Positions 12,061-52,149 of a DNA stretch of 64,000 nucleotides are shown here, one piece after another. Source of the DNA: Atherinomorus stipes (Eukaryota > Chordata > Actinopteri > Atheriniformes > Atherinidae); NCBI GenBank assembly GCA_023101725.1, contig JALJCO010007865.1:122001-186000 (forward strand). Reading direction: 5' to 3'. A model generated the notes under the pieces. That model was not told where the DNA came from, ran no database searches, and worked only from the letters and a program-made list of their open reading frames with translations. Within the stretch, counting starts at the first letter, position 1; each line of letters starts with the position of its first letter. The position numbers and the translations under genes were made by a program.

Positions 12061-13889
12061 TGAAGAAAGAATTACAAATATTACATTTAACTTCACACTT
12101 TTCCAGCGGAGTTTGCGCCTTGCTTTAGAGTTGAACAATCATTTCTGTTCTGGACTCCAGCTGTTTCTTTACTCAGGGGTGTAACATGCAGTTTCATAAC
12201 TATGTCTCTGACGTTTCTAACAAACCAGACTGTTAGAAAATCGTTAGAAAACTGAGCAAGTTGTGGTTGTTTAAAAAGTACATGTACCATTAAATCAATG
12301 TGATGAGTGGGTGAGGTAAGATGGCCGCCAGTGCAGACATTCAAAACACCCTCATGTCCTTTCTAGTGTTCATTTATCTATAAAGCTAACAGATCATATC
12401 AGGAAATACATTTCTGTTTTTAATTAATTACGTGTCAGTGCTTGAACTCGACGACACCGATACCAGCATTTTCAGCAGTATCGGAGACATTTCCCATACT
12501 GGTATCAGAACAACTCAAATTCCTTTATGGGGGTTGTTAATCACCTCATTTCCATCTGTTTGTTAAACAGCAGGTAAAATGGATAAACTGTCACTTCCCA
12601 ACTTCACAGACTGATATTCCAGAGGTGAGACCATTATAAGCTCTTTGTGTGTGTATATATTTTTATATAGCGCTATGAATATTTACAGTGAGAATATAGT
12701 CTGTAATCACACAAATGACCAAAGACGAGCTGTTTACTCTTTTATTACAGAAAAATACAATGGCAAAGTGATGTAATACTGCCTTTGATGTTCCAAAAAT
12801 AAATAAACACAAAGCGAGCGTCACATGACAGTCGTAGACAATTACATGTTAAATCTACATTACAAAATTTTATAAGAGCATAAAAAATTCCCTAATCGGT
12901 CAGATTAGACGTGTCACATCTCCTCCTCCTTTGGTTTGAACGCATGCAGTTCACGCAGCTGCTGAAAACCAAGACATTCCTTAAACGGACTGGCAGTAAA
13001 GAACAGAAAAAAATCCTTTTTTTTTTTTTACTTTTAATTTTCATTAACAAGATCATTAAAAATATATCTCTTCTGAAGAACAGTCGGTTTAGAGATCCTG
13101 CAGAATGCACACAAAAATAAAAGTTGGTGTTTCATTTGTTCCCCAGAACTGCTTTCTAATAATAAAAAAGAAAAGACAGAAGAAGAAATGAAGGGGGATT
13201 TAAGGGTTGGGACGACCCAGTGAGGTGGTAGCAAACACTGTTTTTACTTCTACTCCAGCTTCACCTGCTAGTTTGTTGTGAGCCCGAATCGAAGTATTGA
13301 TCCTTCAAGACAAAGTTTGGCAGCGAGGTGAAAAATACTAGTTTCCCTCGAATGAATACTCAGAACGAAAAGGCACGAAAACGAGGCTGTTGTCAGACGT
13401 AGAAACATGGCACCGTCAGCGGTCGTGGATGTTAAAGCTCGGACGTGAGCAGAGAAGACTCCAACATGCTGTCACGCTTCTGCCAAACACGATCTGTGGC
13501 TGGAAAATCCCTGCTGACCCACATGCAGGGGCTCAGCCCCCCCCCCTCCCCCGGCGAGCGCCGGAGCAGTGAGGGGTTTTCAGCATCAGTTTTATTCTGT
13601 ATTTGGCAACACTGAAACGCTAAGTTTGCTCCGACCGTCTGAGTCAGAGCACCGTCACTGAGTTTGGGATGAAACTTCAGAGATCGGTCTGAGACTGAAC
13701 TTTGATTTCCTCGTCTTTCATACTACTGTGGCTCTGTGTCCTGCCTCCAGCCAACAGCCTTCATGTGCACAGATAAACGTAGACAAGTTCTAGAAACCTA
13801 CCTATCAACTATCTGATCAATGAAATAAGCCCAAAATGCTGATGATGGAGCAAAGATCACAGTACAGGTGGACTGGACTGTAAACTATA
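12061..13889. other. Unique non-coding DNA; possible distal poly(A) signal near 12740
   Basis: Non-repetitive, no coding frame with family features. On the minus strand 12750-12735 reads TCTGTAATAAAAGAGT and another AATAAA lies at about 13587. These could end a long znf507 3' UTR or an unseen transcript. A run of C with CpGs sits at 13530-13565. Confidence 0.3.
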
Positions 13890-15300
13890 GGCGCTTTCGG
13901 ACTGTAGGAACCTTCTTTGACCTTTTTTTTTTTTGCGCATTTGGACACATAAGGCGCATTCGGACAGAGAGGTTCCAGGGAGTTCCTATAACTCCCAAAC
14001 TGGAGTTAAATGATCAGAACTACCTTCCCCATCAGTTTGTGTTCACACATGAAGGAGGACCTTGATAGGAACCATGTTTGACGCAATCGTCTGAAACAGA
14101 GACAAATTTATGCCCCAGATGATCTGATACAAAACTGATGTTTCTCATCTCTTTTATTCAAAGCTATGATAAAAGCTAACTTACCTGCTTTCCATCATCA
14201 CCGTCATTTGTATCATGTAATGGAACAGCCCCCCGTTGGAAAGCTGCCCTACTAAGATCTTGTTTACCTTTCATTAAAGTACACCCGGACACTTTACTGG
14301 ATGGACCGGGGTTCGCAGATTGTACTGACACAATTTGCAACTGTATTTGGGTTTTCCATCTCTTTTATTCAAAGCTATTATAAAAGCTAACTTACCTGCT
14401 TTCCCTCCCTTTCCCTAGTTTACCTTTCGTTGAAATGCGGCCGGACCAGACGCAGATTCTGCTGCCACACTTTGCAGCTGTATTTGGGTCATTAAATCCT
14501 CCTTGGAGTAGGTGCTAAAAGGTTCTAGGAACTGAGGGCCGAGGTCTCTGGTTCCTATGTGTCCGAATGCACAAAAAACGGCCTGGTTCCAGAAAAGGTT
14601 ATAGGAACTCCAAAAGGTTCCTACAGTCCGAAAGCACATATACTGTAGGAACTAGGGTCCACGGACCTCAGTTCCTAGAACCTTTTTAGCTTGTACTCCG
14701 AGAGGGTCTTTTCAGGGTTCCATAGGAACTGAAATACGTAGATGTTTGGTGATTGGTAGAACTGGCAAGCCCCGCCCTTCACGTGATCTCCGCTTCTTCC
14801 AGCCCCGCCATATTTAAAATGTCTCACAGCTGTTTACCTGTTTACCGAGATCGTAATAACAAGAACGATTACAATAGGAGTGTACCAATTCATTATTAAA
14901 TCGATCCCGAATCGATAACTATTTTGAGATGTCCAAAAGCAATTTTTTTTATATTAATTTAATGACCCAAATACAGCTGCAAAGTGAGGCAGTAGAATCT
15001 GCGGACCGCGCACTACAACAAAAAGTAAAGACGTTATGTAATACATATGACTGTAATGATGGAAAGCTAAGCTAGCTTTATAATAGCTTTGAATAAGAGA
15101 GATGAGAAACATCAGTTTTGTATCAGATCATCTGGGGCATAAATTTGTCTCCGTCTCAGACGATTGTGTCAAACATGGTTCCTATCAAGGTCCTCTATCA
15201 TGTGCGAACACAAACCGATGGGGAAGGTAGTTCTGATCACTAAACTCCAGACGGGTAGTTATCGGAACTGCGTGCTACAACCTCTCTGTCCGAATGCGCC
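13890..15300. mobile_element. MITE with GGCGC(T/A)TTCGGAC termini, TA-flanked, interrupted by a copy of itself
   Basis: The left end is GGCGCTTTCGGACTGTAGGA. The right end, reversed, is GGCGCATTCGGACAGAGAGG. TA flanks both (13888-89, 15301-02). An opposite-oriented copy at about 13952-14638 interrupts it; outer sequence stops at TTTGGACACATA and resumes as TACTGTAGGAACTAGG, as in the copy at 27124-27661. Confidence 0.75.
13952..14638 (-). mobile_element. Inner copy of the same MITE, inverted inside 13890-15300
   Basis: Starts AGGCGCATTCGGACAGAGAG and ends with the complement of GCTTTCGGACTGTAGGAACC, flanked by TA. It contains a partial internal duplication: CTTTTATTCAAAGCTAT occurs at about 14151 and again at 14363. 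Confidence 0.65.
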
Positions 15301-15611
15301 TAATTACAACGTGAAGTTCATTTCTCTACCTGAATGAAATGTTTGTGCTTTCTGAGCACAGACAGATGAGGATTAAAGTGATTAACGGAGTAAAAACACA
15401 ACAATATTTACTAAATACTGCGGTAGGATGTCTGGAAGTTCATTTTGCTGGATGGGAAAACGGTAAAAGTCGCGCTGTTTCTGCGCGGTACGGACTGGCA
15501 GGGTGCCCCAGATAAAAACTAAAATGCAAAAAAGGAAAATAAATGAGGAAATATTTGTGTATATTTATCAGTATCTTAATTAATTCCTGACATTACTTTA
15601 TATATGTTTAA

Positions 15612-15856
15612 CAGGGGTGGGAAAAAATATCCACACACTGAAATATAAAAATATCTTCATATGCCAATATATCAATATTTAAAAATGCGAATTGATCTAT
15701 TTTACTAACGAAATCTCGCAAAATTTCAAAACATAACGAGGAAATATTGCGAGATTTCATTAGTAAAATAGATCGATTCCACGCTTTTACATATAGATGT
15801 ATCGGCATATGAAAATATCGCAATATTTCAGTGAATTGATATTTTTCCCACCTCTA
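15612..15856. mobile_element. 245-bp hAT-like MITE with perfect 8-bp TSD
   Basis: The 8-bp ATGTTTAA is present at 15604-15611 and 15857-15864. Termini CAGGGGTGGGAAAAAATATC and (reversed) TAGAGGTGGGAAAAATATCA are inverted. The whole element is AT-rich and nearly palindromic, including GATTTCGTTAGTAAAATAGA-type arms. It is the best-preserved relative of the element that forms znf507 intron 2. Confidence 0.85.
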
Positions 15857-16203
15857 ATGTTTAATCATTTAATAAGTAAAAGCTACATAGTTTTCCTGGG
15901 TGACTGGAGTAGGAGGTGCATGAAATAAAATAAAATGTTTATACTTTTATATTTTGTGTTTAAATAAACTGTCATAAAAGTTTTTTCCTGATTTTTAGCT
16001 TTTTAAAACGCCTTTTTGAAGTTTTCTGTAACATTTAATATAATATTCTGTATCACTCTTTTCTCCCTCATTTGCTTTTCATCTGTTTATTTTTCTGTTG
16101 TTTTTACTTTCCCAACAGTCTTCATCGTGTCTGTGCTGGTTTTGCTTTCATCGTTTGTAATGCTTTTACATTTCCCATTTCTCAGTCGCTTCATTCTCTG
16201 TTA

Positions 16204-16661
16204 CCGTATTTTCTGGATTATAAGTCGTATCAGTCAAAGATGCGTCATGAAGAGGAATAAAAGTCGCACTGGACTAGAAGTCGGATTTGTTTATTTAAAA
16301 CTTTTGGATTTTTTCTTATCCTATTGGTTCCTGCTAAAAAATTCCCCCATCACTCCGGTTCCAAAGTAAATAATCATAAATGTCTTAAATAAGAAGGATA
16401 AACATGTTTTTGAGGATTTGTTCCTCTCTGAGCAGAATATAGTCGTCACCAGCCTAGAGCGCCCTCGTGTGGCGTTAGACGGTAATGTTTACTCCTTGGT
16501 TCATGTCAGTCAATATGAATTAACACAAATATGTTAGAAATGCGTGCAGTATTTCTACTTTTATGTTAAATATTTTGATATAAAGTCGCACTAAGCAATA
16601 AGTTGCAGGAGCAGCCAAACTATGAAGGAAAAAAGTGTGACTTATAGTCCAGAAAATACGG
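16204..16661. mobile_element. 458-bp MITE with CCGTATTTTCTGGA termini and TA duplication
   Basis: Left CCGTATTTTCTGGATTATAA, right (reversed) CCGTATTTTCTGGACTATAA, flanked by TA at 16202-03 and 16662-63. Internal words such as AGTCGCACT repeat in both arms. There is no coding capacity. Confidence 0.75.
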
Positions 16662-16684
16662 TACTCATGTTCCTTTTTCTTTCT

Positions 16685-16895
16685 AAGGCTGCATGATGGG
16701 GAAGAACCGGGCTGAGAGGTCCGGGTTCTAGTTCCAGCCGGGTCTGTTCTGTGTGGATCTGGGACCTGCACGGGCCAGACTGGCTTCTCTGCAGGGACCC
16801 CGGCTTCCTCCCCCAGTTTTATGCCCACGATGATGTTAAATAAGTGTGGACGGCTGTGTGTCCCTGATGTAGCCTGTCCTCACCCCGTCTCCGCT
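16685..16895 (+). mobile_element. Degenerate SINE-like repeat (family of 23680-24055)
   Basis: Diverged words GGCTGCATGATGGGG, CCGGGTTCTAGTTCC, TTCTGTGTGGATCTG and CCCCGGCTTCCTCCC follow the order of the 23680 copy. Confidence 0.45.
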
Positions 16896-16897
16896 GG

Positions 16898-17240
16898 GCA
16901 AGGTCAACTTAACGAAAACTAAAATTAAAAAACATTTCCTTAACTGAAATAGAAATCAAAATGACAGTTAAAAAAAAAAAAAAAAACGATAACTGAAACT
17001 TTAGTGTGTCTTTTTTTGGGTTGATATGAAATCTATTTCTATTTAATCTATTTACTTTGCTTTACCGGTTTTACTCCAAGTGACTTTCTGATCATTTTGA
17101 ATGTCACACCAGACAAATACCTATAATTTATATTTTTTAAAAAAAACCTAAAACTAACTCTGAAACTAATAAAACCTAAACTAAAACTAACTTGACTTTT
17201 TGTTTTTCAGTTCAAACTAAAACTATTATAACCTTGCCAC
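16898..17240. mobile_element. MITE with GGCAAGGT termini
   Basis: Left GGCAAGGTCAACTTAACGAA and right (reversed) GGCAAGGTTATAATAGTTTT, with AAAACTAAAATT / AATAGTTTTAGTTT arms. AT-rich and non-coding. Confidence 0.55.
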
Positions 17241-19555
17241 TGGGATGGAAAATGAATAACCGGTTTCTACTCTCCCCCCACTCTTAAAATGTAAGTGCAC
17301 CTACAACCTGAACTTGGAAGTCAGTGAAGCTAACGGAAAGCCTCAGAGCAGGATATGATGTCACAGATGCTGAACCCGGCACTGGTGGAGGAATATTTCA
17401 GCAGGCTGCACTATCATTACTATCAAGTTTTACCAGAGGAAGGATGAACAGGACTTAACAACCTTCCAGGGTCAATCTAACGGTAGGAATAACCTGCAGG
17501 GAAGCTTTACTATATGTATGAGATTATATGATGAATAGCAAAAGCTGGAAACGGTTTGATGGTTCAGATTAAAGAAAAAACAAGAAATTGGAAATAACAA
17601 AAGCCGAGATAAAGGTAAACATCACCTGAGAAACAGTAAGAGCAAAACAAACCCACAAACATGTCAAAAAGCAACGAAGAAATGCATCAAAATCAATAAA
17701 AAAATGGAGAAAACTAATTAATATTTCCACATTTATTTTATAAGATTTCCCTTTATATTCCCGTATTCTTGATAATTCCTTTTATATTTCCTCAGTTATT
17801 TAAAAACTTTCTTATTTTTGTTTGTTTTTGGTGACACTACGTTAGCATTAGCATGTCACACAAATGAGTCGGCAGAGGCCAAAACAAATGAACAAGACTT
17901 TCATTCTGCCGAGCGTATTGTTCAAAATCATCTGAGCGAGCCGCATGCAGGAACACTTTCTCTTTGTTTAAACTTTTCCATTTCTGTTTTAGACAAAAGT
18001 CCAATTCAGACTCCATCCCCGTGTTATTAGCTTGTATGAATGGCAGCAAAAGAAGCTCTAAATTAAACCCAAACATCTTTTAAAGCGCTCCCAGTGTGGA
18101 GTCGAAGCTCTGACAGGAACAGAAGTGTTTGGTGTGGTTGGACTGGTCTTTACCGCCTGTTAGAGACATGACGGGTGGACAGCTCAGACATTCCCGTCCA
18201 TGTTTCAGCTTCATCTGTAATCTTTAACGCAGGTTTGACATAAATCACCTGCCTTATAATGAGACGTTGAGGCCGGAGAAACACTTTTAAATAAAGATGT
18301 CGTTTGTTTTATCTGCTGTGCAGCGCACGTGTGCGGCGGTTTATACGGCGGGAAGAGTTACGGATATTCCACCTGATCTTAATTTCCTCAGCGCAGCGCA
18401 TGGAGGATGGAGGAGGAACACCGATGACCGGATGCCTCGTCACTCAGCAGCATCATCTGCTGGGATTTACCGGGTTTAAGACGACAACGTAGCCCCCGCC
18501 CCCCCCTGAGGACGTGTCAGGTCAGCGGTCCGGGCCCTTTAACGTGAATATTTGGGTGAAACGCTGTCAGGCTGCTTTGCTTTCAGCTCTAACAGCTGCC
18601 TGTCATTTGCTTCGGAGTTGGGAATGATGCTGAACCAGGACTGGAGATGTTAGCCGAGACGTTCCGCTGGCTGACCAGGTCTGAGGAGCGGGGGTGTAAC
18701 GGGACGTCCGTTCACCCGTCAACGAGCTTAAATCATCCATCAAACTTCAATACAGCCCCAATTCATAAGCATTTTAAAGCTCGATGTGCAGAACGTGTCA
18801 GAGGCGAGTTGTATTGAAGTTCAGATTATTCTGTAGATGGTTTATGATCTCAGGAATGAATCCATCAGCATCATATTGATCACCGCCTCCTGTATCGGAG
18901 GTGATGCTTCAGCTCCTGCTTCGTCCGCTAGCACCCGGTCTGAGGCCTTGTCCACATTTTCCTGTGATTTTGCCCGTCATCCACACGAAAATGCAGATTT
19001 TTGGCATTAAAAGTGATTCTTTTCAAGACCCACAACGGAACTTTTCTCAGTTTTCTCAGTGACCCCCCCCCCCCCCCTACCGATGGCTAAACTTCATCAT
19101 CTTCATCGTACCTGTACTGTGATTCGCTTCAGCCAGTAGGAGTCTACAGCTGATAATTCCACCACCAGTTCATCTCCTGTTCTGCTTTCATACAAGCAGA
19201 AAGCCGACATTTCTGTGTGAATCTTTCCACTTGCGTTTTCGATAAAGATGATTAGTTGCCATTGGCCTCACCTGGTTCAGTAGCTGGACAAATACTTGAC
19301 ATGGGAAAGACTTGTTGACTCCACAATTTCCACCTCTGCTGTGGTGTTATACTGGGAGCATGAAGGGTTAACAACACCCCCCATTCCAGGGTCTTTCTCC
19401 ATCTCCGGACACCAGGATTCAGCTTTTCATTTGCTGCCATTCATTCTTCCGTTTCTCGCTGAGAAGCAACGAGGAAACGAAGCTGAAGTCTTTTAGAAGC
19501 TTCCGTCCGTCGTCAACGGCGTGCTGAGTGTAGCGTTAGCCGGTGATCGTCTTAC
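17241..19555. other. No gene seen; CpG-rich patch at 18.3-18.7 kb
   Basis: Mostly unique. 18300-18720 is richer in CpG and G+C than its surroundings, without an open frame that looks coding. A fragment at 18950-19050 (CTTGTCCACATTTTCCTGTG) resembles a teleost MITE end. A poly-C run lies near 19064-19078. Confidence 0.4.
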
Positions 19556-20295
19556 GGTGCGATCACACCAAACGCGATTTGGGCGTCAGGTTTGCATGAG
19601 GTCAGTGGCCGATGCGCTTCTAAGGAGGCGTTGGAAACCCTGCAGTGCGTCTAGAGGCGTTTCACGCGTCGAGTTTTGAGATTTTGAGCGTTTGACATGC
19701 ATTAAGGGCGGCAGACACCGGAGTTGGAACATCTGAACTTTGGCGTCTTGACATGGGGCGTCAACCAATCAGAGCGACTCAATGTCGTGACACAGACACA
19801 CATTTTATGACAGGATGGGGAACCTCCTCTCTCTGAAGACAAATCTGTGTCCGGTCCCGGTTTCTGAGCGGCGGTTTGATGACCTGCTGTCCTGATGGGA
19901 TGTACTGGGCTGATAATGCTGCCCCGCATCGGGACAGCAGGACGTTTAACTGGGCCGGATCAGACGACTAAAAGCGGCCTTTGTCAGCGTGGAGCTCCTG
20001 GAGTAAACGATGAAACTCATCACTGTCAGAACACCTGGAATCATCTGGTGAACCAGACACGGAGCAGAGACGCCCGACGACGACGTTTCCTCGCTTTGTT
20101 CATCACATAAAGCCGAGCCGCTCTCTCCTGCATCTGCCATGGTGCAGACAAACCGGTGACAGGAAAAAGAAAAGGGAGGGGCTCCTCCCAACGTCCTGAT
20201 GCAGGAAATCAAGCGTCTGACTTTTTAGTGACCTAGTGTCCAACTTTGGGCATCAGGCGCGTTTTTGACGCCCAAATCACGTTTGGTGTGATCCC
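19556..20295. mobile_element. 740-bp MITE with ATCACACCAAACG termini
   Basis: Left GCGATCACACCAAACGCGAT then TTGGGCGTCA. The right end reversed reads GGATCACACCAAACGTGATT then TGGGCGTCA. Non-coding between. It lies about 0.8 kb downstream of the znf507 stop, so it may bound or be part of the 3' UTR. Confidence 0.7.
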
Positions 20296-21056
20296 TGCTT
20301 CCACCCAATCACAGGTCAGCGAGGACGTGGGGGCACCGCGAACCTCACAAACATGTTGGCCTATGAATTTTACTCCCATATCCTCTTATTTCAGACACTA
20401 GAACATTTGTACTTTAAAATCTTTATAAAAACATCACAACAGAAACGGATATAAAAACCTTCAACTCTGAAACCGAGCCGAGCACCACAATCACCAGTCT
20501 GGAATAACTTGGCACCATCCCATGAAAATATCAGCACCAGCGATGCCAAATTCCCTTTTTATCAACATGCCCCGCCCCCGATGCTTCCTCATCTCCTACA
20601 AAAGCTACTAGCGGTAAGACTACATGTCACTGAAGATGCTTCTGTCACCTGCAAGCTAAAAACTAACACGCTTAATAAAACAACTGATAAATATTAAATG
20701 TGTGATGCATGCCTGGAGGCAGTGGAGCACCTCCTTCTGGATCAGCGCCTCACATGTGAATTAAATAGATTAAATATTACAGTAGCAAAGAAAAGCTGCC
20801 TTATACTGGAGATTATAAAGTTAAAACGGTTTTCTCTCAGTCTGTGCGGGGGGGGGGCGTGCTTCCGTGAGGTATGGACACATCGAACTTGGCTCGAAGC
20901 TTCTTCTGAAATGAAATTAACGGTTTCCGTCGGCGTCACATTCCTTTAACCTGGAAACGGTCGGGTTTCAGTCTGAGGGGGTCCGTGAGACTTACCGACG
21001 GTTAGACCACCGGCCCCCCTCTGTGAGGTAAAGAGGCGTAATGAAACGCTAGCGTG
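20296..21056 (-). other. znf507: Likely proximal 3' UTR of znf507
   Basis: Unique sequence immediately after the stop codon at 21057. I saw no canonical AATAAA in the gene's sense here, so the transcript may end with a variant signal or continue further. Confidence 0.35.
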
Positions 21057-49148
<28,092 letters not shown>

Positions 49149-49650
49149 GACCTGCAGACAACAGCAAAGAAACAAGTGATGATCCACACTGACACAGATG
49201 TGACATCACAGGGAAGGCCGTTTTTACTGGATCTCATAATTAAATCACCATTAAACACAACCATAATCAAAGGGATAGTACACCCACAGAATGATGTGCG
49301 TTCATTTTCTACTCACCCTCATGCTGAGCAAGACTCACACTTTCATATAATGGAGTTCAAGCAAGAAGCAAGCAAGCAAGAAAGAACTCATCTGGTTTGG
49401 TCTGCCATGGCCTCCGTGGTGTCGTGAACTTGCATTAACGAGCATCGGGGAAGAACAATATTCTACTGTTTAGATTATAAAAATATACTAAACTAGAAAA
49501 GCCCTCGGAGAGAGCAGACCTCCACCAAGCAGCTTCGCAATGATAAAGAATCCTTCAAAACATTCCTGGATCCAGAAGGTGATCCGGATCACCACCACCA
49601 TTTACAACCCGATCTCACAAAAATACGTGACATGAGCACAAACAGTCTTA

Positions 49651-50048
49651 CAGGGCTGGACAATTAATCGAATTTTAATCGTGATTTCAATTTCGCCTTT
49701 TCACGATCATAAAAACACTGTAATCGAAGAAAAACAATTAATCCTGAAATGAACATACTGGTGGAGTTACAGGAAGCAAACTGCAGGAATATAGAACAGG
49801 AACGCATGTAGACTTAGTGTTTGTTTTAATTGCTATTATCATTTTGAATAATATTCTTATTTTACTCCTTTACTTGTTTCTAATTTATTTTCGGTTAAAT
49901 TTTTTTTTAAAAGTTACATTTCAAGTTGAGTTATGTGGTTCAATAAACACTTTATCAAATCAATGAATAATCGTGTATATTAATCGTGATTTCAATATCA
50001 GTCAAAATAATCGTGATTATCATTTTTTCCATAATCGTCCAGCCCTAC
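49651..50048. mobile_element. 398-bp hAT-like MITE with perfect 8-bp TSD
   Basis: CAGTCTTA occurs at 49643-49650 and 50049-50056. Ends CAGGGCTGGACAATTAATCG and (reversed) TAGGGCTGGACGATTATGGA. Arms contain TTAATCGTGATTTCAAT in direct and inverse form. Confidence 0.9.
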
Positions 50049-51290
50049 AGTCTTACTAATTTACGTGTCCCTGACACGTAACTGCGTCAAATTATGTGCC
50101 ACTGACACGTAAAGTTAAAAATGTAAAATCAACAAGTCTTTAAAAAAAAAAAAATCATACCCATATTAGGTCATTCGTACACAAAAATACGGACTATATT
50201 ACGTTTTATAAAAGGTAGAGTCCGAAGTTTCCCCCCTGAAAATAAACGTTAGACTTGTGCAAGTGGAAATCCGTCTCAAACCGCACCTTTGGGCCTCTAC
50301 TCGCGTGCAGTGGTGTGTTTGAATGTAACTCTCTCTCCCCCTGCCTGTAATTCATTCTTTCGTTTTGATTTGTTGTGGTCGGGATGTTTCTGGATGGAGA
50401 TTCTGTTTATATCGGCAGCCAATGACAGAGCTAAGAGCATGACGCTGCGTGGGAATAAGCTCATGATTGGATCAGACGCCAGTCACTCGAGCTCTGGAAG
50501 GAAGGGGAAAAAAGAAAGAGAAACGGTGGATGCACCGAAGAAAAGGTAAGAGCTTTAGATAGTGCACTTTAGAAAACCAGGGTTAATATTAGTTTGGCTT
50601 TTACCCGCTTCTGAGCTCTGAAGGAGAAGCTTGAAGCTGAATAGGCTGAAAAACGAGGTGGCCGTTCTTCAGGTGGGAGGGGTGCTCAGGTTGAATACTG
50701 TTGTTTGCAAACAGAAATGGTGGGGGGACTCCGGACTCTACCTTTAATATCCACTCAGTTTATATATGCAATCCACAGTTCTTCTCATTTTGACGTAGCC
50801 CAAGAAACCTGGAATCGATCTCCCCAACGTCTGGATGATGGACACCTGCTCTGTGTCCTAGTCTATTCTTCCAGAGCTGCTGTCATGCAACTTGGCTCGT
50901 TACGTCTGCAAAGCTTCTTGACAGCGCATGAAGTAATTCAGGTGACGGTGGGGAAGAAATGCCCAGTTGCATGACAGCAGCTCTCGAGGAATAGACGTGG
51001 ACATAGAGCAGAAGTTCGCGGGATCGATTCCAGGTTTCTCCGGGCAACATACAGCCAAAAAACCTAAAAGGATTTATGCTCCGTCAAAATGAGAAGAACT
51101 GTGGATCACATATATGAACTGAGTGGATATTAAAACCGTAATATAGTCCGTATTTTTGCGCACAAACGACCTAATATGAGTGTGATTTTTTAGAGGACTT
51201 GTTGATTTTCCATTGCACAGTTTTACGTGTCAGCAGCACGTAATTTGAAACAGAAATGTTCGTGTCTGGGACACAAAAAGCACCATTGAC

Positions 51291-52149
51291 TTAAAGGGGA
51301 AGTTCAGAACTTTTGACATAGGGCCTCATTTACAAGTGAGCAGAGAAAACTTATCACTGAAGACAGTTTCAACATATTTTATCCCGTTATTCTAGTTCCA
51401 GGAGGTCGCCAATGCTAATGCTAGTGGGAGTCAATAGGAATCTGCTAGCCTGTCATTAAAACCAATCTTATCCACTCCACAGAAGAGCCAAGGCAAATCA
51501 GCGACCCTATCTGTGTAAATGCCGTGTTAAACGAGTAAACTCATGCGGTAAACTAGTAAAACTAGCCTTGTATGACAAATTTTGCATTGCATATTGAGGA
51601 ACTAGTTTTAAACGAGCTTACTACCTTTGCCAGTGTATTTCGATTCATAGAGACATGGTGACAGTTTGATTTTATAAAAAAAAAAAAGTTCTAAATCATC
51701 TTCAAAATCCGACATATCCTCATGCCTTTCAGACGTGGCCGTATTTTAGACTGTATATTTGTATAATCAGATTCCTTCATGCATGTAGCAGCAGATGACA
51801 TCACTCTGCTGCCAAATACAGGACGTAAAACTTTGTTGCTGATGAGACACTTTACAATCAAAATGCAACGAAACGCAAGGTTAGTTTTATTTATAACATT
51901 ATTCTATTAACGTGGCATTTACACAGATAGTCTTAAGTTATAAATGATTTGCCTCAGCTGTTCTGTGGAGTGGATAAGATTGTTATTAATGACAGGCTAG
52001 CAGATTCCTATTGACTTGCATTAGCATTGGCGACCCACTGGAACTAGAATAATGAATGAAATATGTTTAAACCGCCTTTAGTGATAAGTAGCATTCTGGC
52101 TCACTTGAAAATGAGGCCCTATGTCAAAAATCCTGAACTTCCCCTTTAA
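51291..52149. mobile_element. 859-bp MITE with TTAA ends (family of 5036-5610)
   Basis: TTAAAGGGGAAGTTCAGAAC at the left; right reversed TTAAAGGGGAAGTTCAGGAT. Both arms contain TTTTGACATAGGGCCTCATT and CTAGCCTGTCATTAA words. TTAA at 51291-94 and 52146-49. Confidence 0.85.

Noticed and set aside
49149..49187. Upstream in-frame ATG of znf507 exon 2 (MDHHLFLCCCLQ)
   Set aside because: It lies in the polypyrimidine tract and acceptor of the intron, so it is not in the mature mRNA.
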